Positions 25,770-35,839 of a DNA stretch of 64,000 nucleotides are shown here, piece by piece (position 1 is the first letter of the stretch; each line of letters opens with the position of its first letter). The notes below the pieces were generated by a model. The model saw only the letters and a list, made by a program, of their open reading frames with translations. It was not told the origin of the DNA and made no database searches. Made by a program: the position numbers and the translations under genes. The stretch is from Raineyella sp. LH-20 (lineage in GTDB: Bacteria; Actinomycetota; Actinomycetes; Propionibacteriales; Propionibacteriaceae). The stretch is taken from assembly GCF_033110965.1 (NCBI RefSeq), contig NZ_CP137003.1, positions 3,100,001 to 3,164,000 of the forward strand, written 5' to 3'.

Positions 25770-27926
25770 TCAGACCCCCCGGGTGTCCCCCTTCTCGGTG
25801 TCGTGCTGCTCGGTGTCCTCCTGCTGGGTGTCGTCCTGTTCGGCGTCCGCCGCGAGCCGCTGGAGCGCCCGGACCGCCACGTCGGAATCGGTCGTGGTCC
25901 ACATCGATGGCAGCGAGGCCCTCAGGAAGCTGCCGTAGCGGGCGGTGACGATCCGTGGGTCGAGTAGTGCGACCATGCCTCGGTCAGTGGTCCGACGGAT
26001 CAGTCGGCCGGCGCCCTGGGCCAGCAGCAGCGCGGCATGCGTGGCGGCCACCGCCATGAACCCGTTGCCACCGTGCTGCTCGACCTCCTGCTGGCGGGCC
26101 TGCATCAGCGGTTCGTCGGGACGAGGAAAAGGGATCTTGTCGATGATCACCAAACGACAGGTGTCCCCCGGCACGTCGACGCCCTGCCACAGCGACAGCG
26201 TCCCGAACAAGCTGGTCTGCGGCTCGGTGACGAACCGACGGGTGAGCTCGGCCAGATGAGCGTCGCCCTGCAGCAGGATCTCCATTGCGGGCAGCTCGTT
26301 GCGGACATGCTCGGCGGCCGCCTGCGCGGCACGCTGGGAGGAGAACAGCCCCAGGGTGTGCCCGCCGGCCGCCCAGACCAGCTGGGCGATCTCGCCCAGC
26401 ACGGCCGGATCCGTGCCGTCCCGCCCGGGGCGCGGAAGATCCCGGGCGAGGTAGAGGATCCCCTGCTTGCGGTAGTCGAAGGGCGAGCCGACGTCGAGCG
26501 CCCGCCACGGCAGCACGCCCTCCATCGCCGCGGTGAAGCCGGCGCCCATCACCTCGTCCGCCGACGGTCCGCGGTCGGCCGACGGTTCGTTGCCATCGAC
26601 CAGCTCCGCGGCGCGCAGGCCGAACGAGCCGGCCACCTTGGTGAAGCCGCCGCCGACCTTCAGGGTCGCGGAGGTGAACACCGCCGTACGGTCCGAGAGG
26701 ATCGAGCCGCGCATCAGCCCGGCCACGGACAGCGGAGCGGCGCGCAGCTCGCGGCCGGAACGTTCCCGGTCGATCACCCAGACGACGTCCCCGTCCGCCG
26801 GAGTGGCCATCCGCTCGGCCACCTCGAACACCTCCTGGAGGGCCGCCTGCGCCTGGCGCCGCTCGTTGCTGTCCGCGTCCTTGCCGTCCTTGCCTTTGCC
26901 GAGTTGGGAGACACCGTCGCGGGCCAGGTCGCGGACCTGCGCGAGCGCGGTCAGCAGCGCGGACTCCCCCGGCTCCACCCGGGCCAGCGCCGCGCCGTCG
27001 AGGGCGGTTCCCAGCGACTCCCCGGCGTCCATCAGGTCCAACGCGGTGTCGTCGTCCATCCAGGCCATCGCCCGCTTGGCGACCCGCTCCACGATCTGCG
27101 AGCTGAGTTCCGCCGAGGCCGCCCCGGTCACCCGGGAAACAAGCTCGTGCGCCTCGTCGATGATGACCGCCGAATGCTCCGGGAGCACCGACCCCTCCTG
27201 CATGGCGTCGATCGCCAACATCGCGTGATTGGTCACCACCAGATCCGCAGCGCGGGCCCGCTCCCGCGACTTCTCCACGAAACACTCCGCCCCGAACGGG
27301 CAGCGCTGCGCGCCCAAGCACTCCCGCGACGAGATCGACACCTGGGCCCAGCCGCGGGCGGTGTGAGTCGGGGCTTCGTCACGGTCGGCGAGTCGGTCGC
27401 GCTCTGCCTGGTCCTCGGCCCACTCGCGCAATGCCAGGACCTCCGCGCCGAGGACGGAGACCTCGTCGGCCCCCGAGTCACGGATCTGGTCGGCGACGTC
27501 TGCGCCACCGAAGAGCCCCTGCTGCTCCACCGCCCCGTTCCCCCGCACCCGCAACAGACAGGCGTAGTTCGTCCGGCCCTTCAGGACGGCGGACCGTACG
27601 CGCTTGCCGGCCACCTTCTCCATCGCAGCCAGCGCGTGCGGGATGTCACTGTCGGCCAGCTGCGCCTGGAGCGCCAGTGTGGCGGTCGCGATGACGACCC
27701 GGTCGTCCGGATGGGCGGCGAGATGGGCCAGCACCGGCGCGAGGTAGCCCAGCGACTTGCCGGTGCCGGTGCCCGCCTGGACCAGCAGGTGCTCCCGACC
27801 GGCGAGGCACTCGGCGATCGCCCGCGCCATCGCCTGCTGCCCCGGACGGGGGCTGCCGCCGATCACGCCGACCGACGCCTCAAGGAGGTCGTCGGCGGTC
27901 ACCGTGGGCGCGTTCTGGGATGGCAC
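25770..27926 (-). CDS. dinG: ATP-dependent DNA helicase DinG
   Basis: A 718-residue XPD/DinG-family superfamily 2 helicase. Walker A is AGTGTGKSLGY, the DEAH-type box is VIIDEAHEL, and the iron-sulfur cysteine cluster is represented by NYACLLR and CLGAQRCPFGAEC. It unwinds DNA 5'-3', including D- and R-loops and G-quadruplexes. The last 20 residues are an acidic DT/E-rich repeat tail. No SOS box is evident upstream. It is the last gene of the miaA-dapF-hflX-dinG series, 99 bp after hflX. Confidence 0.92.
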   Translation of the reverse strand: MPSQNAPTVTADDLLEASVGVIGGSPRPGQQAMARAIAECLAGREHLLVQAGTGTGKSLGYLAPVLAHLAAHPDDRVVIATATLALQAQLADSDIPHALAAMEKVAGKRVRSAVLKGRTNYACLLRVRGNGAVEQQGLFGGADVADQIRDSGADEVSVLGAEVLALREWAEDQAERDRLADRDEAPTHTARGWAQVSISSRECLGAQRCPFGAECFVEKSRERARAADLVVTNHAMLAIDAMQEGSVLPEHSAVIIDEAHELVSRVTGAASAELSSQIVERVAKRAMAWMDDDTALDLMDAGESLGTALDGAALARVEPGESALLTALAQVRDLARDGVSQLGKGKDGKDADSNERRQAQAALQEVFEVAERMATPADGDVVWVIDRERSGRELRAAPLSVAGLMRGSILSDRTAVFTSATLKVGGGFTKVAGSFGLRAAELVDGNEPSADRGPSADEVMGAGFTAAMEGVLPWRALDVGSPFDYRKQGILYLARDLPRPGRDGTDPAVLGEIAQLVWAAGGHTLGLFSSQRAAQAAAEHVRNELPAMEILLQGDAHLAELTRRFVTEPQTSLFGTLSLWQGVDVPGDTCRLVIIDKIPFPRPDEPLMQARQQEVEQHGGNGFMAVAATHAALLLAQGAGRLIRRTTDRGMVALLDPRIVTARYGSFLRASLPSMWTTTDSDVAVRALQRLAADAEQDDTQQEDTEQHDTEKGDTRGV

Positions 27927-28025
27927 CCGTCAACACTAGACGCTCCACCCGGCTCGGCCGGGACCGCGCGCGGAGCGGTCGCCCGGCCGGCGCCTCCGGC
28001 ACCGACGGAACGGTCGTCGCCGGGC

Positions 28026-29438
28026 TCACTCCTCCACGTACGCGCGGAACTCCCCCGCCAGGTCGGCGTTCACCAAGGCGACGATCCGGGTGCCTTCGGG
28101 GGTGAACTCCTGGGTGACGAACTCACCGTGCTGGTGCACCTTGTCGAGCAGGTCTCCCCGCGAGTACGGCACCAGGGCGCGGACCTCGATCTCCGGTCGG
28201 GGCAGCGCAGCCTCGACGGCCTCCCGGACCGCGTCCACGCCGACGCCGGTGCGGGCCGAGCAGAACAACGCCGATGGATAGGCGGTGGCCAACTCCAGCC
28301 GGGTGGTCGCATCGACCAGGTCCATCTTGTTGAAGACCAGCAGCTCCGGCACGTCGGTCGCCTCGATCTCGCCGAGTACCTGGCGCACCGCATCGACCTG
28401 GCCGGCCGGATCCGGATCGGCCCCGTCGACGACGTGGACCAGCAGGTCCGCCTGGGAGGACTCCTCGAGGGTCGACCGGAACGCCTCGATCAGCTCCGTC
28501 GGGAGGTGACGGACGAAGCCGACGGTGTCGGTCAGCGTGTAGATCCGGCCGTCGGCGGCCTCGGCACGCCGGGTGGTCGGGTCCAACGTCGCGAACAGGG
28601 CATCCTCGACCAGCACCCCCGCCCCGGTCAGCCGGTTCAGCAACGAGGACTTGCCGGCATTGGTGTAGCCGACGATCGCCACCGACGGGATCCGGTGACG
28701 GTGTCGCTCCGACCGCTTCGTCTCGCGAGTGACGTCCATGTCGCGCAACTTGCGCCGCAGGATCGCGATCCGGGTGTTGATCCGGCGACGATCCGTCTCG
28801 ATCTTCGTCTCACCGGGACCACGCCCACCGATGCCGGCACCGCCCGCGGCCTGACCACCGGCCTGCCGGGAGAGGTTGCCACCCCAGCCACGCAGGCGCT
28901 GCTTGCGGTACTGGAGCTGGGCCAGCTCGACCTGGGCCTTGCCCTCGGCGCTGCGGGCGTGCTGGGCGAAGATGTCGAGGATGAGGATCGTACGGTCGAC
29001 GACCTTGACCTTGATCTCGTCCTCCAGGTTGCGCAGCTGGGAGGCGGACAGCTCGCCGTCGCAGATCACCGTGTCGGCACCGGTCGCCTGGACCACCTCG
29101 CGCACCTCGGTGACCTTGCCCCGGCCGATGTAGGTCGCCGGATCGGGCTGCTTGCGACGCTGGATCAGGCCCTCCAGCACCTCGGAGCCGGCCGTCTCGG
29201 CGAGCATCTTGAGCTCGGTCATCGCGTTGTCCGCGTCGGCCTGGCTGCCGGTGGTCCACACGCTGACCAGCACGACCCGCTCCAGCCGCAGCTGGCGGTA
29301 CTCGACCTCGGTGATGTCCTGCAGGTCGGTGCGGATGCCCGCCACCCGGCGCAGCGACAGACGCTCGGCCAGCTCGAGCTGGTCGCCGTCGTACGCCTCC
29401 GGATCGTTGCCCTCGATGCCGATGAACTCGTCGGTCAT
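28026..29438 (-). CDS. hflX: Ribosome-associated GTPase HflX
   Basis: A 470-residue GTPase that splits stalled or hibernating ribosomes. The N-terminal HflX domain has RQLRLERVVLVSVW, ATYIGRGKVTEVREV and GADTVICDGELS. The G domain has GYTNAGKSS (G1), DTVGFVRHLP (G3) and NKMD (G4). The ATG at 29438 aligns well with where mycobacterial HflX begins relative to LRRVAG. However, the same frame stays open and codon-biased back to 29633, leaving the true start uncertain (see findings). Confidence 0.93.
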   Translation of the reverse strand: MTDEFIGIEGNDPEAYDGDQLELAERLSLRRVAGIRTDLQDITEVEYRQLRLERVVLVSVWTTGSQADADNAMTELKMLAETAGSEVLEGLIQRRKQPDPATYIGRGKVTEVREVVQATGADTVICDGELSASQLRNLEDEIKVKVVDRTILILDIFAQHARSAEGKAQVELAQLQYRKQRLRGWGGNLSRQAGGQAAGGAGIGGRGPGETKIETDRRRINTRIAILRRKLRDMDVTRETKRSERHRHRIPSVAIVGYTNAGKSSLLNRLTGAGVLVEDALFATLDPTTRRAEAADGRIYTLTDTVGFVRHLPTELIEAFRSTLEESSQADLLVHVVDGADPDPAGQVDAVRQVLGEIEATDVPELLVFNKMDLVDATTRLELATAYPSALFCSARTGVGVDAVREAVEAALPRPEIEVRALVPYSRGDLLDKVHQHGEFVTQEFTPEGTRIVALVNADLAGEFRAYVEE

Positions 29439-29633
29439 CAACGTGGGCCCGAACTCCTCGGTGTCCTCGGACAGTTGCTCGGCCCGGTCATCGACGGACT
29501 CGTCGGGTCCGGCGTCCTCCGGAAGGTCCTCGGGGTGCAACCGGCGGGCGCGGATCTGCGCCGCCCGCTCTCGTGTGGGCCAGTACCCGTCCTGAGCGTC
29601 TGCCGGACCGGGTCCGGTCGGGGTGATGGCGAT
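29439..29633 (-). other. Possible N-terminal extension of HflX with non-standard start
   Basis: In frame with hflX and free of stops; 65 codons, mostly ending in G or C, encoding an acidic stretch (EDLPEDAGPDESVDD). No ATG or GTG opens it, but AGGAGG (29640-29645) lies six bases before an ATC at 29633. A TTG is another candidate inside. Without this extension the gap to dapF is 329 bp, unusually large for this operon. Confidence 0.4.
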
Positions 29634-29767
29634 GGTGGTCCTCCTCGGTCTCCGATTCCCCCAGTGTAGGAGGTGGCACCGACAGCGAGCAGGTGTCCGC
29701 TCGTCCGGGGGGCCTGCCGCAGACGGGGAGGGGCGGCGGCCGCCGCGGCGCGGGTGTCCGGCGGCCG

Positions 29768-30643
29768 TCAGCCGAGGTCGGGGATGACGATCGATCCGCG
29801 GTAGACCAGTTCCGCCGGTCCGGTCAGCGTCGCCACCACCGGGGCGTCGGCGGTCGCCCTGCTGAGTCCGACCACCACCACACCGCCGGGCACCTCCACC
29901 CGGATCCGGCGCTCCTCGGCCCCGATCCGCAGGCCCAGGCGGGCCGCGCTCGCCGCGGCCACCGCGACCGTCCCGGTGCCGCAGGACTCGGTCTCGCCGA
30001 CGCCTCGCTCGTAGACCCGCATCGCCACATGGCCCTCGTCGTGGATCCGGACGAACTCGGCGTTGACGCCGAGTGGGAACTCCCCGGTCGGCCAGACCGG
30101 CTGCCGAGTCAGGTCGAGAGCCCCGATGTCGTCGGTGAAGGACACCGCATGCGGGTTGCCGACGTCGACCGGCTGGGCCTCCCAGGTGCGCGGCCCGCCC
30201 CCGTCGATCGCCGTGATCGGGACGGTCGGCGCGAGCAGGCCGTCGTGCAGCCGGACCGGGCCCATCTCGACCCGCACCCGCTCGTCGGGCAGCAGCGCCG
30301 CGTGCCGGGCGCCGGCGCGGGTGCCGATCGTCATCTCCCGGTCGTTGACCAGCCCGCACTCGGCGAGGTAGCGGACGAACACCCGCACCCCATTGCCGCA
30401 CATCTCGGCCACGGATCCGTCGGCATTGCGGTAGTCCATGAACCAGGCGTCGGGGTCGCCGTCCCACTCCGGGATGTGCTTGCCGCGCACGGCCCGCAAC
30501 AGGCCGTCCGCCCCGACACCACCCCGCCGGTCACACAGGTACCGGACCTCGACCGGGGCGAGGTCCAGCAGGCCTGCCTGGTCGGTGAAGACCACGAAGT
30601 CGTTGCGGGTGCCGTGGCCCTTGACGAAGGTGATGTCACGCAT
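29768..30643 (-). CDS. dapF: Diaminopimelate epimerase
   Basis: A 291-residue PLP-independent racemase converting LL- to meso-diaminopimelate for lysine and peptidoglycan. The two catalytic cysteines are in MCGNGVR (about Cys82) and ESCGTGT (about Cys221). HGTRNDF near the N terminus is the family signature (usually GxGNDF), with Thr-Arg in place of the more common Leu/Gly. The ATG at 30643 is preferred over an upstream in-frame ATG. It follows miaA after 30 bp. Confidence 0.95.
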   Translation of the reverse strand: MRDITFVKGHGTRNDFVVFTDQAGLLDLAPVEVRYLCDRRGGVGADGLLRAVRGKHIPEWDGDPDAWFMDYRNADGSVAEMCGNGVRVFVRYLAECGLVNDREMTIGTRAGARHAALLPDERVRVEMGPVRLHDGLLAPTVPITAIDGGGPRTWEAQPVDVGNPHAVSFTDDIGALDLTRQPVWPTGEFPLGVNAEFVRIHDEGHVAMRVYERGVGETESCGTGTVAVAAASAARLGLRIGAEERRIRVEVPGGVVVVGLSRATADAPVVATLTGPAELVYRGSIVIPDLG

Positions 30644-30673
30644 GGCGACCATCATGGCACGGGGGATGTCACC

Positions 30674-31642
30674 TCACCGGCGGCCTTCCGGTCGGCCGGC
30701 CTCCAGCCCGCGCAACGGTCCCGCGAGCAGGGCACCCGCCAGCTCCGCGGTGGGGCGAGTGGCGTCGACCCAGACGATCCGGTCGTCGCGACGGAACCAG
30801 CCGAGCTGCTTGCGGGCGAAGCGCCGGGTCCGGGTGATGGTCGTCTCCTTGGCGGTCGCCTCGTCGATCGTGCCGGCCAGGAAGTCGAGCACCTGACGGT
30901 AACCGAGGGCCCGGCAGGCGGTACGTCCCTGGCGCAGGCCCTGCGCCTCCAGTCGGCGCACCTCGTCGACGAAACCGTCGGCCCACATCCGTTCCACCCG
31001 CGCGGCGATCCGCTCGTCGAGCACGTCACGCTCCAGAGACAGCCCGATCTGCACCACGTCGGCCACCGCGTAGCGGTGCTCGGGCAGCGTCGAGGTGTAG
31101 TGCCCGGTCAGCTCGATCACCTCCAGGGCCCGGATCACGCGGCGCGCGTTGTTCGGCTCGATGCCCGCCGCGGCGGCCGGATCGGCGGCGAGCAGCCGGG
31201 CGTAGAGCTCCGCAAGGCCACTGTGGTCGGCCTCGGCCTCCAGACGGAACCGGACGGCGGGATCAGTGCCGGGGAACTCGAACTCGTCGAGGATCGCCCG
31301 GATGTAGAGCGACGAGCCCCCGACCAGCAGCGGGACCACCCCACGGTCCCGACAGTCCGCGATGGCGGCGCGGGCGAGCCGCTGGAAGTCAGCGACCGTG
31401 GCGGTCCGGTGGATGTCCCAGACGTCGACGAGGTGGTGGCGTACGGCAGCGCGTTCCTCGGCAGTCGGCTTGGCGGTGCCGATGTCCATGCCGCGGTAGA
31501 CGAGCATCGAGTCGGCGTTGACGATCTCGGCAGCCCGACCGGCCGCGCCCAGCCGACGGGCCAGTTCGATCGCCAGGGCCGTCTTGCCGGAGGCGGTCGG
31601 TCCGATCACGGCGATGACGGGCAGGAGAGAGGCTTCGGGCAC
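30674..31642 (-). CDS. miaA: tRNA dimethylallyltransferase
   Basis: A 322-residue enzyme that adds an isopentenyl group to A37 of tRNAs reading UNN codons. The P-loop GPTASGKTALA starts at about residue 14. NADSMLVYRGMDIGTAKPT and VGGSSLYIRAI are diagnostic. The GTG start at 31642 was chosen because the frame upstream lacks conserved residues. Its product is the substrate for MiaB, encoded just upstream. Confidence 0.96.
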   Translation of the reverse strand: MPEASLLPVIAVIGPTASGKTALAIELARRLGAAGRAAEIVNADSMLVYRGMDIGTAKPTAEERAAVRHHLVDVWDIHRTATVADFQRLARAAIADCRDRGVVPLLVGGSSLYIRAILDEFEFPGTDPAVRFRLEAEADHSGLAELYARLLAADPAAAAGIEPNNARRVIRALEVIELTGHYTSTLPEHRYAVADVVQIGLSLERDVLDERIAARVERMWADGFVDEVRRLEAQGLRQGRTACRALGYRQVLDFLAGTIDEATAKETTITRTRRFARKQLGWFRRDDRIVWVDATRPTAELAGALLAGPLRGLEAGRPEGRR

Positions 31643-32112
31643 CCCACCAGCTTGCCGCAGCGAGCGGCCCGGACGCGACCCGACGGGCGGCACGCCGGTG
31701 CCGGGGAGATCTACGAGGCGGTCGACGGGCCCCCTCGACGAGTCCGCCGGCCGTGTCGGTGATCCCGCAGCCGTGTCCGTGATCCCATTGGCCGGCGGAT
31801 CGACCGCCGCCCGTCAGGGAGACGTGAGGATCCGCAGGCCGCCCCGGCGCCGTACGGTCCTCCCCCCGGCGCCGCCCGGCGAGCGGTTCGTCCCCTTGTC
31901 AGCGGGCGTTACGACGTTGTGTCGAGCGGCGTACGGTGCGGTGACGATGCCGGCCCGGGCCGTTACGGGTCCGTGAAGTCCCTTTCCTCCGGGCCGGCCG
32001 CTGCGTCTACTGGAGGCAGGGCTCCCCGGAGCGTCCCCGACATCGCGGGACGCGGACCGGCGGGACCCGGTCGGACGCCACTCGGACGCCCGGTGCACGA
32101 AAGGACACTGCC
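31643..32112. other. 470-bp region without a clear gene
   Basis: Lies between miaA and the small membrane protein gene. It holds a near-exact 20-bp direct repeat (31750-31769 and 31770-31789, unit GCCGTGTCGGTGATCCC...). The last part must contain the promoter for the 61-residue protein. No RNA gene recognised. Confidence 0.5.
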
Positions 32113-32298
32113 ATGGATCCCGTGAACATCATCGGTGTCAGCCTGCTCGCCATCACCATTCTCCTGATGGTGATCGATGCGGTCCGCACCTGGTACCAGG
32201 ACCGTACGGCGCCGGTGCGCCGTACGGACCGGCGCGCTCAGGAACGCCTCGCCGGCATCCCGAGCTGGACGCTGGTCGGCCGCAACGACCCGTTCTGA
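32113..32298 (+). CDS. Small single-pass membrane protein
   Basis: A 61-residue protein with one hydrophobic helix ([20 protein letters not shown], about 5-24) followed by a basic cytoplasmic tail ([19 protein letters not shown]). AAAGGA lies nine bases before the ATG. Its last 61 bp overlap the convergent miaB 3' end. No family recognised; the ribosome site, TM helix and codon use support a real gene. Confidence 0.6.
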   Translation: MDPVNIIGVSLLAITILLMVIDAVRTWYQDRTAPVRRTDRRAQERLAGIPSWTLVGRNDPF

Positions 32299-33809
32299 TC
32301 CGCCGTCGGCAGGTCCGCGAGCGATCCCGCCGCGGCCTGCCGGGCCGTCCAGGCGTCACCGCCGCGAGTGCGCCGCAGCCCGCTGATGCCGGCATCGGCC
32401 GTCAGGTGATGGGGCGCCGCGTACGTGATGACGGTCTCGGCGATGTCGCCCGGCCGCGGACGCAGCGCCGGATCGTCCGGGACAGCCACGTGGACCAGCC
32501 GGTTGTCGCGGGCCCGACCGGACATCCGGTGGGTGTCGCCGTCCTTCTTGCCCTCCCCGTCGGCGAACATCACCTCGACGGTCTGTCCGACGAGCTTCGT
32601 GTTCTCCGCCCAGGCGATCTCGTCGACCAGCGCGACCAGCCGCTGGTAGCGGGCGTGCTTGACCTCGTCCGGCACCTGGTCGGGCATGGTGGCCGCCGGG
32701 GTGCCGGGGCGGATCGAGTAGAGGAAGGTGAACGCGGCGCTGAACCGAGCCCGGCGGACCACCTCCAGGGTCTGTTCGAAGTCCTCCTCGGTCTCCCCCG
32801 GGAAGCCGACGATGATGTCGGTGGTGATGGCCGCCTGCGGCAGGGCCGCCCGCACCCGGTCGAGGATGCCGAGGAAGCGTTCTGACCGGTAGGAGCGCCG
32901 CATCCGCCGCAGCACGTCGTCGGAGCCGGACTGCAGGGGCATGTGCAGTTGCGGCATCACGTTCGGGGTCTCGGCCATCGCGGCGATCACGTCATCGGTG
33001 AAGTCCTTCGGGTGCGGGCTGGTGAACCGGACCCGCTCCAGGCCGTCGATCTCCCCGCAGGCGCGCAGCAGCGACGCGAAGGCGCCCCGGCCGGCGTACG
33101 GTCCGGAACCGTCGCCGTCATCCCCGGCGGACCAGCCGGTGCCGTACGCGTTGACGTTCTGTCCCAGCAGCGTGACCTCCTGGACGCCCTGGTCGACCAG
33201 CGCGCGGACCTCGCCCAGGATGTCGCCCGGGCGGCGGTCGCGCTCCTTGCCGCGCAGCGACGGGACGATGCAGAAGGTGCAGGTGTTGTTGCAGCCGACG
33301 CTGACCGACACCCACGCCGCGTAGGCGGAGTCGCGGTGGGTCGGCAGATCGGACGGGAAGGTCTCCAGCGCCTCTTTGATCTCGACCTGCGCCTCGTGCC
33401 GGATCCGGGACCGCTCCAGCAGCACCGGCAGCGCGCCCAGGTTGTTGGTGCCGAACACCACGTCCACCCAGGGGGCCCGCCGGACGATGACGTCGCGGTC
33501 CTTCTGCGCCATGCAGCCGCCGACGGCGACCTGCATGCCGGGCCGCTCGGCCTTGACCGAGGCGATGTGGCCGAGGTTGCCGTAGAGCCTGTTGTCGGCG
33601 TTCTCCCGCACGGCGCAGGTGTTGAACACGACGACATCGGCCGGTGTCCCCTCGGGCGTGGGCCGATAGCCCGCCTCGTCGAGCAGACCGGCGATCCGTT
33701 CGGAATCGTGCACGTTCATCTGGCAGCCGTACGTCCGGACCTCGTACGTACGGGGCGCGGACGGGCCTGGACCGGCGGACCGGTCGGCCGTGGTGGGGGT
33801 GTCGTTCAT
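32238..33809 (-). CDS. miaB: tRNA-2-methylthio-N6-dimethylallyladenosine synthase
   Basis: A 523-residue radical SAM methylthiotransferase acting on i6A37 made by MiaA. The N-terminal UPF0004 domain has cluster cysteines at 29 (TYGCQMN), 65 (NTCAVRE) and 99 (GGCMAQ). The radical SAM motif CNNTCTFC gives Cys173, 177 and 180. A C-terminal TRAM domain is followed by a long Arg/Ala-rich tail. It is divergent from gluA with a 131-bp gap. Confidence 0.96.
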   Translation of the reverse strand: MNDTPTTADRSAGPGPSAPRTYEVRTYGCQMNVHDSERIAGLLDEAGYRPTPEGTPADVVVFNTCAVRENADNRLYGNLGHIASVKAERPGMQVAVGGCMAQKDRDVIVRRAPWVDVVFGTNNLGALPVLLERSRIRHEAQVEIKEALETFPSDLPTHRDSAYAAWVSVSVGCNNTCTFCIVPSLRGKERDRRPGDILGEVRALVDQGVQEVTLLGQNVNAYGTGWSAGDDGDGSGPYAGRGAFASLLRACGEIDGLERVRFTSPHPKDFTDDVIAAMAETPNVMPQLHMPLQSGSDDVLRRMRRSYRSERFLGILDRVRAALPQAAITTDIIVGFPGETEEDFEQTLEVVRRARFSAAFTFLYSIRPGTPAATMPDQVPDEVKHARYQRLVALVDEIAWAENTKLVGQTVEVMFADGEGKKDGDTHRMSGRARDNRLVHVAVPDDPALRPRPGDIAETVITYAAPHHLTADAGISGLRRTRGGDAWTARQAAAGSLADLPTADQNGSLRPTSVQLGMPARRS

Positions 33810-33940
33810 GGCGCGCCCACTCTACAGGAGACACCCAGGAAGGCCCGGCCGCGACGGCGGGGATGACAGCCTGATGACGATCAGGAGTGGGGACGTCGGA
33901 ACCTCTGTGCAATCGGCCTGATGGGCCCTATCGTGCGAAC

Positions 33941-34726
33941 ATGACATCAATCCAGCCCGAGGCAACCGGCCCGCTGGTCCACGAGACGGATGCACCGGTC
34001 GTCCTCCTGCAGGACGTGAACAAGCACTTCGGCGAGTTGCACGTCCTGCGGGACATCAACCTGTCGGTGGCCAAAGGAGAGGTTGTCGTCGTGCTGGGGC
34101 CGTCCGGCTCGGGCAAGTCCACCCTGATCCGGACGATCAATCGCCTGGAGACGATCGACTCCGGCACCATCGCCGTCGACGGACGTACGTTGCCCTCAGA
34201 GGGCAAGCAACTGGCCCAGCTGCGCGCCGAGGTCGGCATGGTGTTCCAGTCGTTCAATCTCTTCGCCCACAGGACGATCCTGGAGAACGTCACCCTCGGC
34301 CCGACCAAGGTCCGCAAGACGGCCAAGGCGACCGCCGAGTCCGAGGCGATGGCGCTCCTCAAGCGGGTCGGAGTCGCCGACCAGGCGAAGAAGTATCCGG
34401 CCCAGCTCTCCGGCGGCCAGCAGCAGCGGGTAGCGATCGCCCGGGCACTGGCGATGAAGCCCAAAGTGATGCTCTTCGACGAGCCGACCTCCGCCCTCGA
34501 CCCGGAGATGGTCCAGGAGGTCCTCGACGTGATGATCAACCTGGCCGGCCAGGGCATGACGATGATCGTGGTCACCCACGAGATGGGCTTCGCCCGCAAG
34601 GCGGCCAACCGGGTCGTCTTCATGTCCGACGGGCAGATCGTCGAGCAGGGCGATCCGAACGCCTTCTTCACCGCCCCGAGGACCGACCGGGCCCGCGACT
34701 TCCTGTCGAAGATCCTCCCCCACTGA
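33941..34726 (+). CDS. gluA: Glutamate-type ABC transporter ATP-binding protein
   Basis: A 261-residue polar amino acid importer ATPase. Walker A is GPSGSGKST, the Q-loop is MVFQSFNLF, the signature is LSGGQQQR, Walker B is [12 protein letters not shown], and the H-loop is VVTHEMGFA. It heads a four-gene operon with a lipoprotein and two permeases, the gluABCD order of actinobacteria. A -10-like TATCGT ends six bases before the ATG, so the mRNA may be leaderless. Confidence 0.93.
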   Translation: MTSIQPEATGPLVHETDAPVVLLQDVNKHFGELHVLRDINLSVAKGEVVVVLGPSGSGKSTLIRTINRLETIDSGTIAVDGRTLPSEGKQLAQLRAEVGMVFQSFNLFAHRTILENVTLGPTKVRKTAKATAESEAMALLKRVGVADQAKKYPAQLSGGQQQRVAIARALAMKPKVMLFDEPTSALDPEMVQEVLDVMINLAGQGMTMIVVTHEMGFARKAANRVVFMSDGQIVEQGDPNAFFTAPRTDRARDFLSKILPH

Positions 34727-34811
34727 ACCTTCCGGCCACCCACCCCGCGTACGACTCCCGTACGCACCCACCCGGGCTTCGACGCCCGGACACCACCGAA
34801 AGGAACCCCCG

Positions 34812-35648
34812 ATGCAGCATCGCAGGATCGGCCTCGCCGTCGGCGCCGCTGTGATGAGCCTCGCCCTGTCCGCCTGTGTGGCGGGCGGGACGGGCGGCTC
34901 GTCCACCGGAGGCACTGGCCAAACCATCACCATCGGCATCAAGTTCGACCAGCCCGGTCTCGGCCAGCAGGTCGGCAGCGAGTACAAGGGCTTCGACGTC
35001 GACGTCGCCCGCTACGTCGCCAAGGAACTGGGCTATCAGGAGAACCAGATCAAGTGGATGGAGGCCCCGTCGGCCCAGCGCGAGACGCTGATCCAGTCCG
35101 ACCAGGTCAAGCTGGTCTTCGCCACCTACTCCATCACCGACGCCCGCAAGCAGAAGGTCGACTTCGCCGGCCCGTACTTCATCGCCGGTCAGGACATCCT
35201 GATCCAGTCGAACCGTACGGACATCCACGGCCCGGCCGACCTGAAGGGCCACAAGCTCTGCTCGGTGGTCGGCTCGACCTCGGCCCAGAAGATCAAGGAC
35301 ACCTATCCCGAGGTCCAGCTCCAGGAGGTGGACACCTACTCGAAGTGTGCCGAGGCCGTCGCGGCAGGTTCGATGGACGCACTGACCACCGACGACATCA
35401 TCCTGGCCGGTTACGCCGCCCAGGACCAGTACAAGGGCAAGCTCAAGGTGGTCGGCGCGCCGTTCACCCAGGAGCGCTACGGCGTCGGCCTGAAGAAGGG
35501 CGACACCGAGCTCCAGAAGAAGGTCAACGACGCCCTCACCAAGATGATCGACGACGGGTCGTGGCAGAAGTTCCTCGACGCCAACGTCGGCGCCTCGGGC
35601 TACAAGCCCAACGCGCAGCTGAACCCGCCGAAGCCCGGCACCGCCTAG
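34812..35648 (+). CDS. gluB: Glutamate-type ABC transporter substrate-binding lipoprotein
   Basis: A 278-residue extracytoplasmic protein. The signal peptide ends in the lipobox LSAC (Cys22). A glycine/serine/threonine linker and a type II periplasmic binding fold (FDVDVARYVAKELGY, FATYSITDARKQKVDFAGPYF) follow. AAAGGA precedes the ATG. It captures the amino acid for the GluCD permease; glutamate is assigned from operon order, not from residues seen. Confidence 0.92.
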   Translation: MQHRRIGLAVGAAVMSLALSACVAGGTGGSSTGGTGQTITIGIKFDQPGLGQQVGSEYKGFDVDVARYVAKELGYQENQIKWMEAPSAQRETLIQSDQVKLVFATYSITDARKQKVDFAGPYFIAGQDILIQSNRTDIHGPADLKGHKLCSVVGSTSAQKIKDTYPEVQLQEVDTYSKCAEAVAAGSMDALTTDDIILAGYAAQDQYKGKLKVVGAPFTQERYGVGLKKGDTELQKKVNDALTKMIDDGSWQKFLDANVGASGYKPNAQLNPPKPGTA

Positions 35649-35839
35649 TCCGACGGCTGCGGGTGGGGCGCGACCGCGCGCACCCCACCCGCGGCCCCGG
35701 CGCAGCCGTCCCCTCTCTTCCGGACGGCGTGACCGCTCTTCCGGACGGCCTGACCGCCGGTCCTGACCGGGCGGCACCGACCCCGTCGCGGACGCGACCC
35801 GGCGCTTCCCGGGACCCCGATCCCCGGAGGTGATCCACC

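Noticed and set aside
26037-29669. A 1210-codon open frame on the plus strand over dinG and hflX
   Set aside because: It is the antisense of two clearly conserved genes; low-complexity Arg/Gly/His-rich translation, a common artefact in high-GC DNA.
28026-30467. A single 813-residue protein covering hflX and upstream sequence
   Set aside because: The upstream part runs through dapF in another frame; only the part from 29633 or 29438 is plausible hflX.
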